DNA of 64,000 bases from Gracilibacter sp. BRH_c7a (GTDB lineage: Bacteria; Bacillota; Desulfitobacteriia; Desulfitobacteriales; Syntrophobotulaceae), in the NCBI GenBank assembly GCA_001516055.1, contig LOEZ01000063.1:1-64000 (forward strand). Reading direction: 5' to 3'. The translations under genes and the position numbers were made by a program. The first letter of the stretch is position 1; the number at the start of each line of letters is the position of its first letter. Shown one piece after another: positions 63,390 through 64,000 of this stretch. The notes below the pieces were generated by a model. That model was not told where the DNA came from. It worked only from the letters and a program-made list of their open reading frames with translations, and did no database searches.

Positions 63390-64000
63390 TTAAGAGTTAA
63401 TCAAACCCCTTCTTATAGCGTATTTGGTCAAATCAACTTTGCTGTGCAGGTTCAGTTTCTTCATAAGGTTTGTTCTGTGATAGTCAACAGTTTTAGAGCT
63501 TATATTTAGGATGGGAGCGATTTCGGCATTTGTATATCCTTTGGCAAGCAGTACTAAGATTTCTCTTTCCCTTTCCGTAAGAGTTTCGTACACATCTTCA
63601 TTCCCTTGCCGATAAGCATTTATTACAATATCGGCGATTTCCGGATCTAAAAATGATCTTCCTTGATAAGCCGTTCGTATAGCATTGACGACCTCATCTG
63701 CAGCTGCTCTTTTCAAGACGTATCCTGCAGCCCCGATCCTCAAGGCCGGAAGAATATACTCTTTATTCTCGTGCTGTGTCAAAAAAATCACTTTTGTCTT
63801 AGGGTTAGTAAGCAAAATATCTTTGGTAGATGTTAAACCATCTATACCTTTCATTGCAATATCCATCAACACTATATCAGGTTTAAGGTTTTGAACCATT
63901 GCCACTGCTTGTGAGCCATCTTCCGCTTCCCCAATAATTTCGAAGTCATCTTGTAAGTTTAACAGCATCCTGATACCTTGACGGAATACAGTGTGGTCAT
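63390..64000 (-). CDS. NarL/LuxR-type response regulator (5' end outside the window)
   Basis: At least 203 residues. The frame stays open to the window edge and its first visible residues DHTVFRQGIRML belong to a receiver domain, so the gene starts a few codons beyond 64000; the internal ATG at 63968 is not the start. The phospho-acceptor Asp is in VLMDIAM near visible residue 46, with a Lys in VLKRA. The C-terminal LuxR helix-turn-helix is seen as LTEREREILVLLAKGYTNAEIA and SSKTVDYHR. It probably controls the molybdoenzyme operon just downstream, with a sensor kinase expected beyond the edge. Confidence 0.9.
   Translation of the reverse strand, partial: DHTVFRQGIRMLLNLQDDFEIIGEAEDGSQAVAMVQNLKPDIVLMDIAMKGIDGLTSTKDILLTNPKTKVIFLTQHENKEYILPALRIGAAGYVLKRAAADEVVNAIRTAYQGRSFLDPEIADIVINAYRQGNEDVYETLTEREREILVLLAKGYTNAEIAPILNISSKTVDYHRTNLMKKLNLHSKVDLTKYAIRRGLINS

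Noticed and set aside
63390-63968. Response regulator starting at the internal ATG 63968
   Set aside because: The frame continues to the window edge with receiver-domain residues, so the start lies outside.

Overview
This window reads as a chromosome segment of a low-GC, Gram-positive, strictly anaerobic bacterium, most likely a clostridial Peptococcaceae/Desulfitobacteriales-type organism (inference). The reasons are strong AGGAGG ribosome sites on both strands, TTG and GTG starts, intrinsic terminators, a two-polypeptide glycine decarboxylase behind a tandem glycine riboswitch, a TAXI-TRAP importer, sigma-54 control, HD-GYP proteins and a Tat-exported molybdoenzyme with an NrfD anchor. I see no rRNA, tRNA or CRISPR array.

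Layout. 0-3.7 kb: MazG-like pyrophosphohydrolase, a DUF362/ferredoxin protein, a possible small RNA, and an acetolactate-synthase-type TPP enzyme. 3.8-5.9 kb: an IS1182-type insertion sequence. 5.9-7.6 kb: an anti-sigma-like membrane protein beside an ECF-type sigma gene that has lost most of region 4. 7.8-12.0 kb: two small membrane-associated proteins and a solitary carB. 12.1-12.3 kb: a 199-bp MITE-like element carrying ends like those of the IS.

12.3-25.8 kb is the most distinctive region: a catabolic locus for an unidentified hydroxy or sugar acid. It has a HisD/HpsN-type dehydrogenase on the + strand. On the - strand it has a DUF1537 kinase, PdxA2-type dehydrogenase, two FAD oxidoreductases, a TAXI-TRAP importer and a LarA-type racemase. 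A PrpR-type sigma-54 activator lies at the far end. Both transcription units have a well-matched -24/-12 promoter and share a 29-bp upstream motif, so they look like one regulon.

26-33 kb: a YmaF-like histidine-rich protein, a small membrane protein, the complete glycine cleavage operon (gcvT-gcvH-gcvPA-gcvPB-lpd) under a tandem glycine riboswitch, and a 53-aa protein. 33-42.6 kb: a PAS/HD-GYP protein, a CBS-pair protein, then a C-A-T-R nonribosomal peptide synthetase (serine-like pocket, reductive release) followed closely by a 7TM histidine kinase and a receiver/HD-GYP regulator. 42.7-46.2 kb: a large secreted BspA-type repeat protein. 46.5-55.6 kb: a purine/allantoin cluster (PucR, AllC, AllE; divergent pair of allantoinase-family enzymes, NCS1 permease) and a cupin. 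55.6-58.0 kb: a nuclease-lacking UvrC-like protein and a frameshifted membrane-protein gene. 58.0-64.0 kb: a complex iron-sulfur molybdoenzyme operon (FeS subunit, NrfD, catalytic subunit, TorD chaperone) behind a NarL-type response regulator cut by the right edge.

Metabolically the window suggests an organism using nitrogen-rich and acidic small molecules (allantoin, glycine, an unidentified hydroxy/sugar acid) and respiring an unidentified acceptor or donor through the molybdoenzyme. Allantoin breakdown yields glyoxylate and ammonia, but no ureidoglycolate-cleaving enzyme or glyoxylate-to-glycine step is seen here.
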